Assembly: GCA_037439465.1 (NCBI GenBank)
Contig: JBBIVX010000001.1
Location: forward strand, 124,001-188,000
Length of the DNA stretch: 64,000 bases
Reading direction: 5' to 3'
Origin: Parasulfuritortus sp037439465
GTDB taxonomy: Bacteria > Pseudomonadota > Gammaproteobacteria > Burkholderiales > Thiobacillaceae
This document shows positions 27,405 through 35,104 of this stretch, in pieces. The notes beneath the pieces are model-generated. The model saw nothing but the letters and a program-made list of their open reading frames with translations. It ran no database searches and was not told where the DNA came from. The stretch's first letter is position 1. Each line of letters opens with the position of its first letter. The position numbers and the translations under genes were made by a program.

Positions 27405-28174
27405 TGGGTCTCGCCAAGCGCATCATCCCCTGTCTCGACGTCACCGCCGGTCGCGTGGTTAAAGGGGTCAATTTCATCAATCTGATCGATGCCGGCGACC
27501 CGGTCGAGATCGCCCGTCGCTATGACGAACAGGGCGCGGACGAGCTGACCTTCCTCGACATCACGGCCAGTTCAGATGACCGCGACATCATTTTGCACAT
27601 CATCGAGGCGGTGGCGGCGCAGGTGTTCATTCCGCTCACCGTGGGCGGTGGCGTGCGCGTGCCCGACGATGTCCGCCGCTTGCTGCAAGCCGGCGCCGAC
27701 AAGGTTTCCATCAACACCGCCGCTGTCGCCAATCCGCAACTCGTCAAAGACTGCTCGGACCGTTTCGGTTCCCAGTGCATCGTGGTTGCCATCGATGCCA
27801 AGCAGACCGTTTGGGGGCGCGCGCCGAAATGGGAGGTATACACCCACGGCGGTCGCAGGGCGACGGGCCTGGATGCCTTGGAATGGGGACGCAGGATGCA
27901 GGACCTGGGCGCCGGCGAAATCCTGCTCACCAGCATGGATTGCGATGGCGCCAAGAAGGGGTTTGACCTGAACCTGACCCGCGCCTTCTCCGATACGCTC
28001 GCTATCCCGATCATCGCCAGCGGTGGCGTCGGCAACCTGCAGCATCTGGTTGATGGCGTGGTCAAGGGCGGGGCGGACGCCGTGCTGGCCGCCAGCATCT
28101 TCCATTTTGGCGAATATACGGTCGAACAAGCCAAGCAGGCCATGGCCGAACAGGGTATCGAGGTAAGGCTGTGA
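27404..28174 (+). CDS. hisF: HisF, cyclase subunit of IGP synthase
   Basis: A 256-residue barrel with the catalytic Asp in RIIPCLDVTAGRVVKG and the second in LTSMDCDGAKKGFDLNLT; phosphate sites are LTVGGGVRVPDD and IASGGVGN. With HisH it makes imidazole glycerol phosphate and AICAR, linking histidine to purine synthesis. The start overlaps hisA and the stop overlaps hisI by four bases. No unusual features. Confidence 0.97.
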   Translation: MGLAKRIIPCLDVTAGRVVKGVNFINLIDAGDPVEIARRYDEQGADELTFLDITASSDDRDIILHIIEAVAAQVFIPLTVGGGVRVPDDVRRLLQAGADKVSINTAAVANPQLVKDCSDRFGSQCIVVAIDAKQTVWGRAPKWEVYTHGGRRATGLDALEWGRRMQDLGAGEILLTSMDCDGAKKGFDLNLTRAFSDTLAIPIIASGGVGNLQHLVDGVVKGGADAVLAASIFHFGEYTVEQAKQAMAEQGIEVRL

Positions 28175-28560
28175 GCGAGACGTGGCTCAACAAGATCAAT
28201 TGGTCCGAGGACGGTCTGGTGCCGGCCATTGCCCAGGATGCCGCTAGCGGCGAGGTGCTCATGGTGGCCTGGATGAACCGCGAGGCATTGAAACGGACCG
28301 CCGCTAGCGGCGAGGCGGTGTACTGGTCGCGCTCGCGCAAGAGACTTTGGCACAAGGGCGAGGAATCCGGTCATACACAGAAGGTGGTGGAGATTCGTAC
28401 CGATTGCGACGAGGACGTGCTCCTCATCAAGGTGGAACAGGCCGGTGGCATCGCCTGCCATACCGGTCGGCGCAGCTGTTTCTTCCAGCGTTTGCAAGGT
28501 GGTCAGTGGCAGGTCGTCGCGCCGGTTCTGAAGGACCCGCACGAGATCTACGAAAAATGA
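28171..28560 (+). CDS. hisI: HisI, phosphoribosyl-AMP cyclohydrolase
   Basis: A 129-residue single-domain enzyme with MVAWMNREAL, YWSRSRKRLWHKGEESGH and the metal-binding DCDEDVLLIKVEQ and GGIACHTGRRSCFF. It hydrolyses phosphoribosyl-AMP in the third step of histidine synthesis. Here it is separate from hisE, as in most betaproteobacteria, whereas enterics have a HisIE fusion. ATGA overlaps join it to hisF and hisE. Two copies of GCCGCTAGCGGC lie 60 bases apart in the 5' third of the gene. Confidence 0.96.
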   Translation: MSETWLNKINWSEDGLVPAIAQDAASGEVLMVAWMNREALKRTAASGEAVYWSRSRKRLWHKGEESGHTQKVVEIRTDCDEDVLLIKVEQAGGIACHTGRRSCFFQRLQGGQWQVVAPVLKDPHEIYEK

Positions 28561-28883
28561 GCGCCGACATCCTCGCCAGGCTGGCCGATACCCTGGAGGC
28601 GCGTAAACACGCCGATCCACAGTCCTCCTATGTGGCCAGGCTCTATGCCAAGGGTCTGGACGCCATCCTCAAGAAAGTGGCGGAAGAGGCGGCGGAAACC
28701 ATCATGGCGGCCAAGGATGGGGAGCGGGACAAGGTCATCTACGAAACCGCCGACCTCTGGTTCCACTGCCTCGTCCTGCTTGCCCAGCAGGGCATCCATC
28801 CGGATGAAATCCTCGCAGAATTGGCACGGCGCGAAGGAACTTCGGGTATCGTGGAGAAGGCCGCGCGAAAGGATCAGATATGA
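28557..28883 (+). CDS. hisE: HisE, phosphoribosyl-ATP pyrophosphatase
   Basis: A 108-residue MazG-like all-alpha enzyme: MSADILARLADTLEARKHAD, then KKVAEEAAETIMAAKDGERD with the metal-binding glutamates and VIYETADLWFHCLVLL. It removes pyrophosphate from phosphoribosyl-ATP, the second pathway step. The ATG overlaps the hisI stop, and its own stop overlaps hinT, so no internal promoter is expected. Open frame upstream of 28557 is out of phase with hisI and not real. Confidence 0.95.
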   Translation: MSADILARLADTLEARKHADPQSSYVARLYAKGLDAILKKVAEEAAETIMAAKDGERDKVIYETADLWFHCLVLLAQQGIHPDEILAELARREGTSGIVEKAARKDQI

Positions 28884-29215
28884 ATGACTGTATTTTCTGT
28901 AAGATCGCGGCGGGGCAAATCCCGGCCGGCAAGATATACGAGGACGGTGATGTTCTCGCCTTCCATGACATTCATCCGCTTGCCCCGGTGCATTTCATGA
29001 TCATTCCCAAGGTCCACGTCGCCTCCCTGATGGATTGCGGTGAGGACCAACGGGATATACTTGGCAAAATACTGTTGCTGGCGCCAAGACTGGCGGTGGA
29101 GCAGGGGCTGGCGGACGGCTTCCGTACCGTGATCAACACCGGCCGCGGTGGCGGCCAGGAGGTCTTCCATCTGCACGTGCATGTGCTTGGTGGCAATGGT
29201 CCGCGCCTGATGTAA
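28880..29215 (+). CDS. hinT: HinT-type histidine triad nucleotide-binding protein
   Basis: A 111-residue HIT protein with the triad FHLHVHVLGG (His97, His99, His101) and the N-terminal DCIFCKIAAGQIPAGKIYED. HinT hydrolyses purine nucleoside phosphoramidates and acyl-adenylates in the cytoplasm. It is coupled to hisE by ATGA. The position between the his genes and tatABC is conserved in betaproteobacteria. Confidence 0.95.
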   Translation: MNDCIFCKIAAGQIPAGKIYEDGDVLAFHDIHPLAPVHFMIIPKVHVASLMDCGEDQRDILGKILLLAPRLAVEQGLADGFRTVINTGRGGGQEVFHLHVHVLGGNGPRLM

Positions 29216-29253
29216 TATTTTATTTCAATAACTTGGATGAAGGAGTTAAGAAG

Positions 29254-29481
29254 ATGGGTTCATTTAGCATCTGGCATTGGCTGATCGTTCTGGTGGTGGT
29301 GCTCTTGATCTTCGGCACCAAGAAACTGCGTAACATCGGCACCGATCTGGGTGGCGCCGTCAAAGGCTTCAAGGACGCGGTGAAGGAAGAACAGGCAAAG
29401 CCGACCACCGAGTTGCCGCGTCAGGGCGAGGCTGGAGGCAGCACCATCGAGGGCGAGGTCAAGGACAGGCAGCAGAGCTGA
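29254..29481 (+). CDS. tatA: TatA, twin-arginine translocase pore subunit
   Basis: A 75-residue protein with one N-terminal membrane helix (IWHWLIVLVVVLLIFG), the FG hinge, an amphipathic helix (TKKLRNIGTDLGGAVKGFKD) and a charged tail. I chose ATG 29254, eight bases after AAGGAG, over an ATG seven codons upstream. TatA oligomers form the passage for folded proteins. The 78-base gap to tatB includes a CCCGGC/GCCGGG inverted repeat but no promoter I recognise. Confidence 0.95.
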   Translation: MGSFSIWHWLIVLVVVLLIFGTKKLRNIGTDLGGAVKGFKDAVKEEQAKPTTELPRQGEAGGSTIEGEVKDRQQS

Positions 29482-29559
29482 CCGTCGCCGCCCGGCAGAC
29501 CGGCCGCGTTTGCGCCGGGCACGGCCGGATATGTGACCTTTCCTGAATTCTGATCCACG

Positions 29560-30015
29560 ATGTTCGACATCGCCTTCTCCGAACTCATACTCATCGGCAT
29601 CGTCGCCCTGCTGGTCATCGGGCCGGAGCGCCTGCCCAAGGTGGCGCGCACCGCCGGCGCCTGGCTCGGCCGTCTCAACCGCTATGTCGCCCAGGTGAAG
29701 GGCGACATCGACCGCGAGATGCGGCTGGAAGAGTTGCGCAAGTTGCAGCAGGAGATGAAGGACACCGCCCAGAAATATGAGATTCAGGTTGAGGAAGGCG
29801 GACAGGCGCTAAAGAAAGAGGTGAATCAGGTGGAACGTGTCATGCAGGCCATGGCCGCCACCGATGGCGGCCTGGCTCTGGAGGAATACGAGAAGGTCAA
29901 GGCGGAGAAGGCGGCCGGCGCGTCGGAGGGCGGGGCCGATGCCACACCCGCCAGTGTCAACGTTGCGGCAGAGGGCCGGCCGGATGTGGCGGCGAAGCCG
30001 GATGACAAGCCCTGA
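29560..30015 (+). CDS. tatB: TatB, twin-arginine translocase receptor subunit
   Basis: A 151-residue protein beginning MFDIAFSELILIGIVALLVI, with the GPERLP hinge and a long amphipathic helix that separate TatB from TatA. The C-terminal 50 residues are Ala/Glu/Lys-rich and not conserved. TatB with TatC recognises twin-arginine signal peptides. Its stop overlaps the tatC ATG (TGATG at 30013-30017). Confidence 0.95.
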   Translation: MFDIAFSELILIGIVALLVIGPERLPKVARTAGAWLGRLNRYVAQVKGDIDREMRLEELRKLQQEMKDTAQKYEIQVEEGGQALKKEVNQVERVMQAMAATDGGLALEEYEKVKAEKAAGASEGGADATPASVNVAAEGRPDVAAKPDDKP

Positions 30016-30821
30016 TGGACCCCCAGCAAACCTTCATCTCCCACCTGCTGGAACTGCGTGACCGGCTGTTGCGCGCGGTCATCGTATGGGGGGTCTTTTT
30101 CGTCTGCCTGTTTCCCTTTGCGGGCGATTTGTACGCCATTCTGGCGCAGCCGATGCTGGCTAAGCTGCCCAAGGGCGGACAGATGATCGCCACCGAGGTG
30201 GTGACCCCCTTCTTCGTGCCGATGAAGGTGGCCATGATGACAGCCTTCCTCCTGGCCCTGCCCTACATCCTTTATCAGGCCTGGGCCTTTATCGCCCCAG
30301 GGCTGTATGCGCACGAGAAAAAATTCATCCTGCCCTTGGTCGCCTCCAGCGTTGTGCTGTTTCTGCTGGGCATGGCCTTCGCCTATTTCCTGGTCTTTCC
30401 CGTGGTGTTCGGTTTCGTCATAGGCATCGCTCCCGCAGGGGTGGCGGTGATGACAGACATCAGCAAGTACCTCGATTTCGTGCTCACCCTGTTCCTCGCC
30501 TTCGGGGTAACCTTCGAGACGCCAATCGTGGTGGTGGCGCTGGCCATCATGGGCATCGTGGAAGTGGCAAAATTCCGCGAGGCGAGACCGTATGTCATCG
30601 TTGGCGCCTTCGTCATCGGCGCCATTTTCACCCCGCCTGACATCGTCTCCCAGGTCATGCTGGCCGTGCCGTTGTGGCTGCTCTATGAACTGGGAGTGAT
30701 CGTGGCATCCTGGGTGGTCAGGCACAAGCCGGAACAGGACGCGGGCGGATACCAGCCGCTGACCGACGCGGAAATGGAGGCGGAACTGGATCGCATCGAG
30801 AACGAACAGAAGGGGTCTTGA
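30015..30821 (+). CDS. tatC: TatC, twin-arginine translocase core subunit
   Basis: A 268-residue six-helix membrane protein: SHLLELRDRLLRAVIVWGVF at the start, PFFVPMKVAMMTAFLLALPY and FAPGLYAHEKK-type FIAPGLYAHEKKF in the first periplasmic loop, and FGVTFETPIVVVALAIMGIV later. TatC is the signal-peptide receptor. It ends the his-hinT-tat run; 150 bases follow before amt, containing a weak GC-rich inverted repeat near 30820 and the sigma-54 site. Confidence 0.96.
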   Translation: MDPQQTFISHLLELRDRLLRAVIVWGVFFVCLFPFAGDLYAILAQPMLAKLPKGGQMIATEVVTPFFVPMKVAMMTAFLLALPYILYQAWAFIAPGLYAHEKKFILPLVASSVVLFLLGMAFAYFLVFPVVFGFVIGIAPAGVAVMTDISKYLDFVLTLFLAFGVTFETPIVVVALAIMGIVEVAKFREARPYVIVGAFVIGAIFTPPDIVSQVMLAVPLWLLYELGVIVASWVVRHKPEQDAGGYQPLTDAEMEAELDRIENEQKGS

Positions 30822-30923
30822 CGGCGCACCGCAAGAGTGCGTCGAGCTTGCGCATGCCCTATTTCGGGGCGCCTCGTGCCAGTGCCTGGGTCCGTAACAG
30901 TGAAAAAACAATGCACTTAAACA

Positions 30924-30939
30924 AGGCACACATCTTGCT
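30924..30939 (+). promoter_or_regulatory. Sigma-54 promoter for the ammonium transporter gene
   Basis: AGGCACACATCTTGCT has GG and GC ten bases apart and differs from TGGCAC-N5-TTGCT only at the first base. The start would be near 30951, about 20 bases before the ATG at 30972. Fits NtrC control under nitrogen limitation, the known mode for amt genes. Confidence 0.75.
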
Positions 30940-30971
30940 TTGACACGATGTTTGTTTTCTTGGAGTGCGCG

Positions 30972-32174
30972 ATGGAAGCCTTGAAATCCGGTGCCGACAT
31001 GATTTTCGTGCTGCTTGGTGCCATCATGGTGCTGGCCATGCACGCAGGTTTCGCCTTTCTCGAACTGGGGACGGTACGGCGCAAGAACCAGGTCAACGCC
31101 CTGGTCAAGATACTCACCGATTTCAGCATCTCCACCATTGCCTATTTTTTCATCGGTTACAGCCTCGCCTATGGTGTCGATTTCATGTCCGGGGCCGCCA
31201 CCCTGACCCAGAAAAATGGTTATGACCTGGCCAAGTTTTTCTTCCTGCTCACCTTCGCGGCGGCCATCCCGGCCATTGTCTCCGGCGGCATCGCCGAGCG
31301 GTCACGTTTCACCCCTCAGCTGGGAGCCACCTTTCTATTGGTGGGCTTTGTCTACCCCTTGTTCGAGGGCATGGCCTGGAACGGGAACCTGGGTTGGCAG
31401 GACTGGCTGAACACCACTTTCGGCGCAAGGTTTCACGACTATGCCGGCTCCGTGGTGGTGCACGCGGTGGGCGGCTGGGTTGCCCTGCCGGCCGTGGTGT
31501 TATTGGGTGCCCGGCGCGGCCGATACCGGCACGATGGCCTGGTGTCGGCGCACCCGCCATCCAGTATCCCGTTCCTGTCGCTTGGGGCCTGGATACTCAC
31601 GGTGGGTTGGTTCGGTTTCAACGTCATGTCGGCGCAGACGGTGGCCGCGGCCTCCGGACTGGTGGCCGTCAATTCGCTCATGGCCATGGTGGGCGGTACG
31701 CTCGCGGCACTGGTGGTCGGCCGCAACGACCCCGGTTTCATCCACAACGGACCCTTGGCCGGACTGGTGGCGGTATGTGCCGGCTCCGATCTGATGCACC
31801 CGGTGGGCGCCTTGTTGACCGGCGGGGTGGCAGGCGCGCTGTTCGTGTTGATGTTCACCATCACCCAGAACCGCTGGAAGATCGATGACGTGCTCGGTGT
31901 CTGGCCGCTGCATGGCCTCTGCGGCGCCTGGGGCGGCGTCGCTGCCGGCATTTTCGGCGCCCAGGCGCTGGGCGGGGTCGGCGGGGTCAGTTTCGCCGCC
32001 CAATTGATCGGTACCCTGACGGGTATCGTCATCGCCCTGATGGGCGGCGCGCTGGTGTATGGACTATTGAAATACAGTGTCGGTATTCGCCTCGACCCGG
32101 AGGAAGAATTCAACGGCGCCGACCTCAGCCTCCACAAGATATCCGCCTCGCCGGAACGGGAAACCAGTTGGTGA
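30972..32174 (+). CDS. amtB: Ammonium transporter (Amt/AmtB family)
   Basis: A 400-residue, 11-helix membrane protein. Family motifs are MHAGFAFLELGTVRRKNQVN, FLLTFAAAIPAIVSGGIAER, and the twin histidines in VVVHAVGGWVALP and LHGLCGAWGGV. It conducts ammonium into the cell when it is scarce. ATG 30972 with GGAG just upstream is preferred over ATG 30948, which would lie at the predicted transcription start. No glnK gene is adjacent, unlike in many bacteria, so the PII partner must be elsewhere. It converges on the PAP2 gene with 7 bases between stops. Confidence 0.94.
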   Translation: MEALKSGADMIFVLLGAIMVLAMHAGFAFLELGTVRRKNQVNALVKILTDFSISTIAYFFIGYSLAYGVDFMSGAATLTQKNGYDLAKFFFLLTFAAAIPAIVSGGIAERSRFTPQLGATFLLVGFVYPLFEGMAWNGNLGWQDWLNTTFGARFHDYAGSVVVHAVGGWVALPAVVLLGARRGRYRHDGLVSAHPPSSIPFLSLGAWILTVGWFGFNVMSAQTVAAASGLVAVNSLMAMVGGTLAALVVGRNDPGFIHNGPLAGLVAVCAGSDLMHPVGALLTGGVAGALFVLMFTITQNRWKIDDVLGVWPLHGLCGAWGGVAAGIFGAQALGGVGGVSFAAQLIGTLTGIVIALMGGALVYGLLKYSVGIRLDPEEEFNGADLSLHKISASPERETSW

Positions 32175-32181
32175 TGGCCGT

Positions 32182-32859
32182 TCAGGGACTGGCGGCGGGC
32201 GGCCGGCGCGGCGCAAGCATGAGCCGGTGCAGCAGCCAGGCCACAAACCACACGGCATAAAAGGAAAACACCACGTCGCTGAGGAAATGACCGCCCTGGC
32301 CCATGCGCATGAGCCCCAGGGCCACGCCCAGGGCGAGGCCCAGCGCCAGCCATGGGCGCGGCCGGCGGGCGACAAAGGCGAGGGCGATGAGGCCGAATCC
32401 GACCGAGGCGTCGCCGCACACGAAGGAGCAGTTCTTCTGGCATTGGTTGCTGATTACCCAGGCCGGGGTAAAGTGGGCCTTGCCGCCGAAATTCTCGACA
32501 TGGCCGGGGCGGGCGCGCCCCCAGTGGTCCTTCAGCACCACGTTGACGAGCAGACCCGGCCCCAGCAGCATGGCCAGGACGACAAAGGCGGCGGCGCGGC
32601 GGCGGCGCGGCCGGTTGCCGTTGTCGCCCCGCGCCGGCATGAGCCAGACCAGGGCGGCGGCGCCAGCCGTCAGCCAGGACAACAGGCCGATGTAGTCATG
32701 CACCGCCGCGAAAAAGGCGTTGCTGCGCAACATAAAGCCGCCGTCGGCCCGATACCACCAGCCGCTGGCCCACAGGTCCAGTTCCGGAAAGAACAGGAAG
32801 ACGATGGCGCAGATCAGGGCGGAAAGCACCATGAGGCGGGCCGACAGCAGTATTTTCAT
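32182..32859 (-). CDS. PAP2-family membrane phosphatase with variant motif 2 (lipid A phosphatase-like)
   Basis: A 225-residue multi-pass protein. Motif 1 KDHWGRARP (Lys110, Arg117, Pro118) and motif 3 RMGQGGHFLSD (Arg185, His191, Asp195) are intact, so the phosphate pocket and catalytic nucleophile are present. Motif 2, normally PSGH, reads FVCGDAS with CGD at 148-150, so the usual general-acid His is an Asp. Related proteins remove phosphate from lipid A or undecaprenyl-type lipids on the outer face of the inner membrane. It is the last gene of a tightly overlapped operon with GT39, PAP2, GT39 and GT2 genes; the operon suggests lipid A or polyprenyl-phosphate work. Substrate unproven. Confidence 0.85.
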   Translation of the reverse strand: MKILLSARLMVLSALICAIVFLFFPELDLWASGWWYRADGGFMLRSNAFFAAVHDYIGLLSWLTAGAAALVWLMPARGDNGNRPRRRRAAAFVVLAMLLGPGLLVNVVLKDHWGRARPGHVENFGGKAHFTPAWVISNQCQKNCSFVCGDASVGFGLIALAFVARRPRPWLALGLALGVALGLMRMGQGGHFLSDVVFSFYAVWFVAWLLHRLMLAPRRPPAASP

Positions 32860-34343
32860 GGGCCGCGATAGTCCTTGACCAGCCAGACGTTGTAGACCGG
32901 TGCGTAATCCGGATAGAGGGGGAGCCGGATCGGCGGCAGCGGCGTCACTTTCCCGAACCAGAGGGGCAATTGCGCGTCGAGCCCGTACCTGCTGACCAGC
33001 AGGAACTCGCCACTGGGCGCTTCCTTGATGTTTTCGCTGAGGGCGAAGTGGTTGCCGATATGGCCACCCGGATTGAGAAAGCGCGCCCCTTCACTGTATG
33101 GCCTGGCGTAGTAGCGCAACAGGGCATAGAGCTTGCGGTCCTCGGCCAACAGACGAGCACCTGGATGGGCGCGCAACTGTTCAGCCACTTTGAGACCGAG
33201 GGCGCGATGGCCGGTGACGCGACCATAGGGGTCGGTCTTGCGGCTGAGTTGCACGCCGAGTGTGGCGCTGAGGTCATGCAAATGGTAGATGGCGACGGCC
33301 GCTAAAAGATTCAGTATCAGCGTCGCCACGATCCAACCGCGGTGTCCCCGCTGCAGCCAGGCGACGACCACCAGGGCGGTGCCGGCGGCATAGGCGAAGG
33401 CGGCCCAATTCGCGAAAGCGCGGGACAGCAGGGCGAGACCGAGGAAGGCCGCCAGCGGCGCCATGGAAAAGGCCGCCAGCAGGCGCAGACGGTCGTCGTT
33501 GCGCCACGGTTGCGGCCGCAGCGCCAGCCAGAGCAGACCGACGGCCAGGGTCGGACCGAACACGGCGAACTGGGAGAGGAAGAAATGGAAAAAAGCCGTC
33601 GGGTGGAAGAGACTGCGGTCCAGTTGTGAAATCTCCGCCGTGTGCTGAAAACTGATGTACTGATGGTTGGCGTTCCACACGATGTTGGGTAGGGCTACTA
33701 GCAAGGCCACGACCGCCGCGACATAGGGCTGGGGGGTGCGGAGGCGATGGTGTTGAGCCGGCGAGAACAAGAGATAGGCCACTAAGCCGAGAGCGAAAAA
33801 CACCATGCTGTATTTGGCCAACAGACCCAAACCCACGGCCAGGCCCAGCCCCAGCCAATTCCGCCAGCGGTCGGTTTCCAGGGCGGACGCGGTGCACAAG
33901 AGAGCAAGGCTCCAGAATAACAGCAGCAGGGCATCGGTGGTGATGAGCTGGGATCCCAGGGAGGTCATCGGCAAAGTAGCGAAGATCAGCCCCGTCCAGA
34001 AGGCCATCGCCTCGCCGCGCGGCGCCTGTCTGAACAGACGGCGGACCAGCAGGAAGAGCGCCCAGGCGGTGGCGGGGTAGGTCAGCGCGGCCGCCGCTCG
34101 TACCCCCATCTCGCCATCGCCGAACAGGTGGGTGCCCAGATAGATCGCCCAGGCCACCATGGGCGGTTTTGAGTAATAGCCCCAGTCCGGCTGTAATGAC
34201 CAGATCCAGTATTGCGCCTCATCGGCATACAGTTCGACATGTCCGTGCCAGGCGGCCGCCAGGCGCCAGATGGTCAGGGCCGCCAGACTGAGCAGCAGCC
34301 AGAAGGCGTAAGGCGGCGAATCGAGGCGGGGCATTTTCATCAT
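32856..34343 (-). CDS. GT39-family (ArnT-like) polyprenyl-phosphate-sugar transferase
   Basis: A 495-residue protein with about 11 membrane helices. The periplasmic DE motif that binds the lipid-linked donor appears in LYADEAQYWIWSLQPDWGYY near the N-terminus, followed by SKPPMVAW. The C-terminal 120 residues are soluble. Such enzymes move a sugar from a polyprenyl phosphate onto lipid A or another outer acceptor. Start ATG 34343 overlaps the upstream PAP2 stop (ATGA), and its stop overlaps the downstream PAP2 gene by four bases, so all are co-translated. Confidence 0.88.
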   Translation of the reverse strand: MMKMPRLDSPPYAFWLLLSLAALTIWRLAAAWHGHVELYADEAQYWIWSLQPDWGYYSKPPMVAWAIYLGTHLFGDGEMGVRAAAALTYPATAWALFLLVRRLFRQAPRGEAMAFWTGLIFATLPMTSLGSQLITTDALLLLFWSLALLCTASALETDRWRNWLGLGLAVGLGLLAKYSMVFFALGLVAYLLFSPAQHHRLRTPQPYVAAVVALLVALPNIVWNANHQYISFQHTAEISQLDRSLFHPTAFFHFFLSQFAVFGPTLAVGLLWLALRPQPWRNDDRLRLLAAFSMAPLAAFLGLALLSRAFANWAAFAYAAGTALVVVAWLQRGHRGWIVATLILNLLAAVAIYHLHDLSATLGVQLSRKTDPYGRVTGHRALGLKVAEQLRAHPGARLLAEDRKLYALLRYYARPYSEGARFLNPGGHIGNHFALSENIKEAPSGEFLLVSRYGLDAQLPLWFGKVTPLPPIRLPLYPDYAPVYNVWLVKDYRGP

Positions 34344-35104
34344 CTGCCTCCGTCGCCTGGATTCAAGCGCCAGCCAGGCAGCAGATGCATGACCAGTACG
34401 GACAGGGCCAGGGTTTGCTCGAACGGCCGGGCAAGGGGATAGCCGCTGTGGTAACCGAAAAACAGGTAGAGGGCGCTGACGAGCAGGATGAGCCGCAGCA
34501 CCGTGATGAAGGCGGGCCGTCGCCAACCGGCAAAGCGGCCGGTGCACCAGAGTCCGAGCCGGCCTGACACCCAGCCGCAGGCCATGCCGCCGACGACATC
34601 GGCCGGCCAGTGTGCCCCCACGGCGATGCGGGACAGACCCACCAGCGTGGCCAAGGCCAGTAGGCCGACGGCGGTGGCGGAGCGGCTGCCGGCGAGCAAT
34701 ACGGTGGCAAGCACGAAGGCCGTGGTGGTGTGGCCGGAGGGAAAGGCGCCAGCCTTGAGTATGGGGCCGATGACATGCGCGGTCTCGCCGAGCACGGCAT
34801 AGGGGCGGGCGATGGCCAGGCCATCCTTGAGACCGTGTGAGAGCAGGGCGGCGGGCAGACTGGCCAAGAGCACGGCAACGACCAGGTCCGGCCGCTGTCG
34901 CAGCAGCAGGAGCAGCAGGCAGAGTGCCACCAGGGTGTCGCCGAGCACCGTCAGATCGCTCCACAGAGCATCCGGCCCATGGGCAAACAGGCTGTTGAGG
35001 GTAAGGAAGGCCGCCCGGTTGCCGTCCGCAGCAATGAGCCAGCCGCCGAGCAGCAGGATCAGTAGGGGGACCACCCAATCGCTGCCGCGCGCCGCCTGGA
35101 TCAT
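34340..35104 (-). CDS. PAP2-family membrane phosphatase, canonical motifs
   Basis: A 254-residue six-helix protein with all three motifs: KDGLAIARP, FPSGHTTTAF and SRIAVGAHWPAD. It could hydrolyse undecaprenyl pyrophosphate, phosphatidylglycerol phosphate or a lipid A phosphate on the periplasmic face. It lies between two GT39 genes with ATGA overlaps at both ends. Together with the CGD-type phosphatase downstream, the operon encodes two different PAP2 enzymes. Which one recycles carrier and which trims an acceptor cannot be told from sequence. Confidence 0.88.
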   Translation of the reverse strand: MIQAARGSDWVVPLLILLLGGWLIAADGNRAAFLTLNSLFAHGPDALWSDLTVLGDTLVALCLLLLLLRQRPDLVVAVLLASLPAALLSHGLKDGLAIARPYAVLGETAHVIGPILKAGAFPSGHTTTAFVLATVLLAGSRSATAVGLLALATLVGLSRIAVGAHWPADVVGGMACGWVSGRLGLWCTGRFAGWRRPAFITVLRLILLVSALYLFFGYHSGYPLARPFEQTLALSVLVMHLLPGWRLNPGDGGR

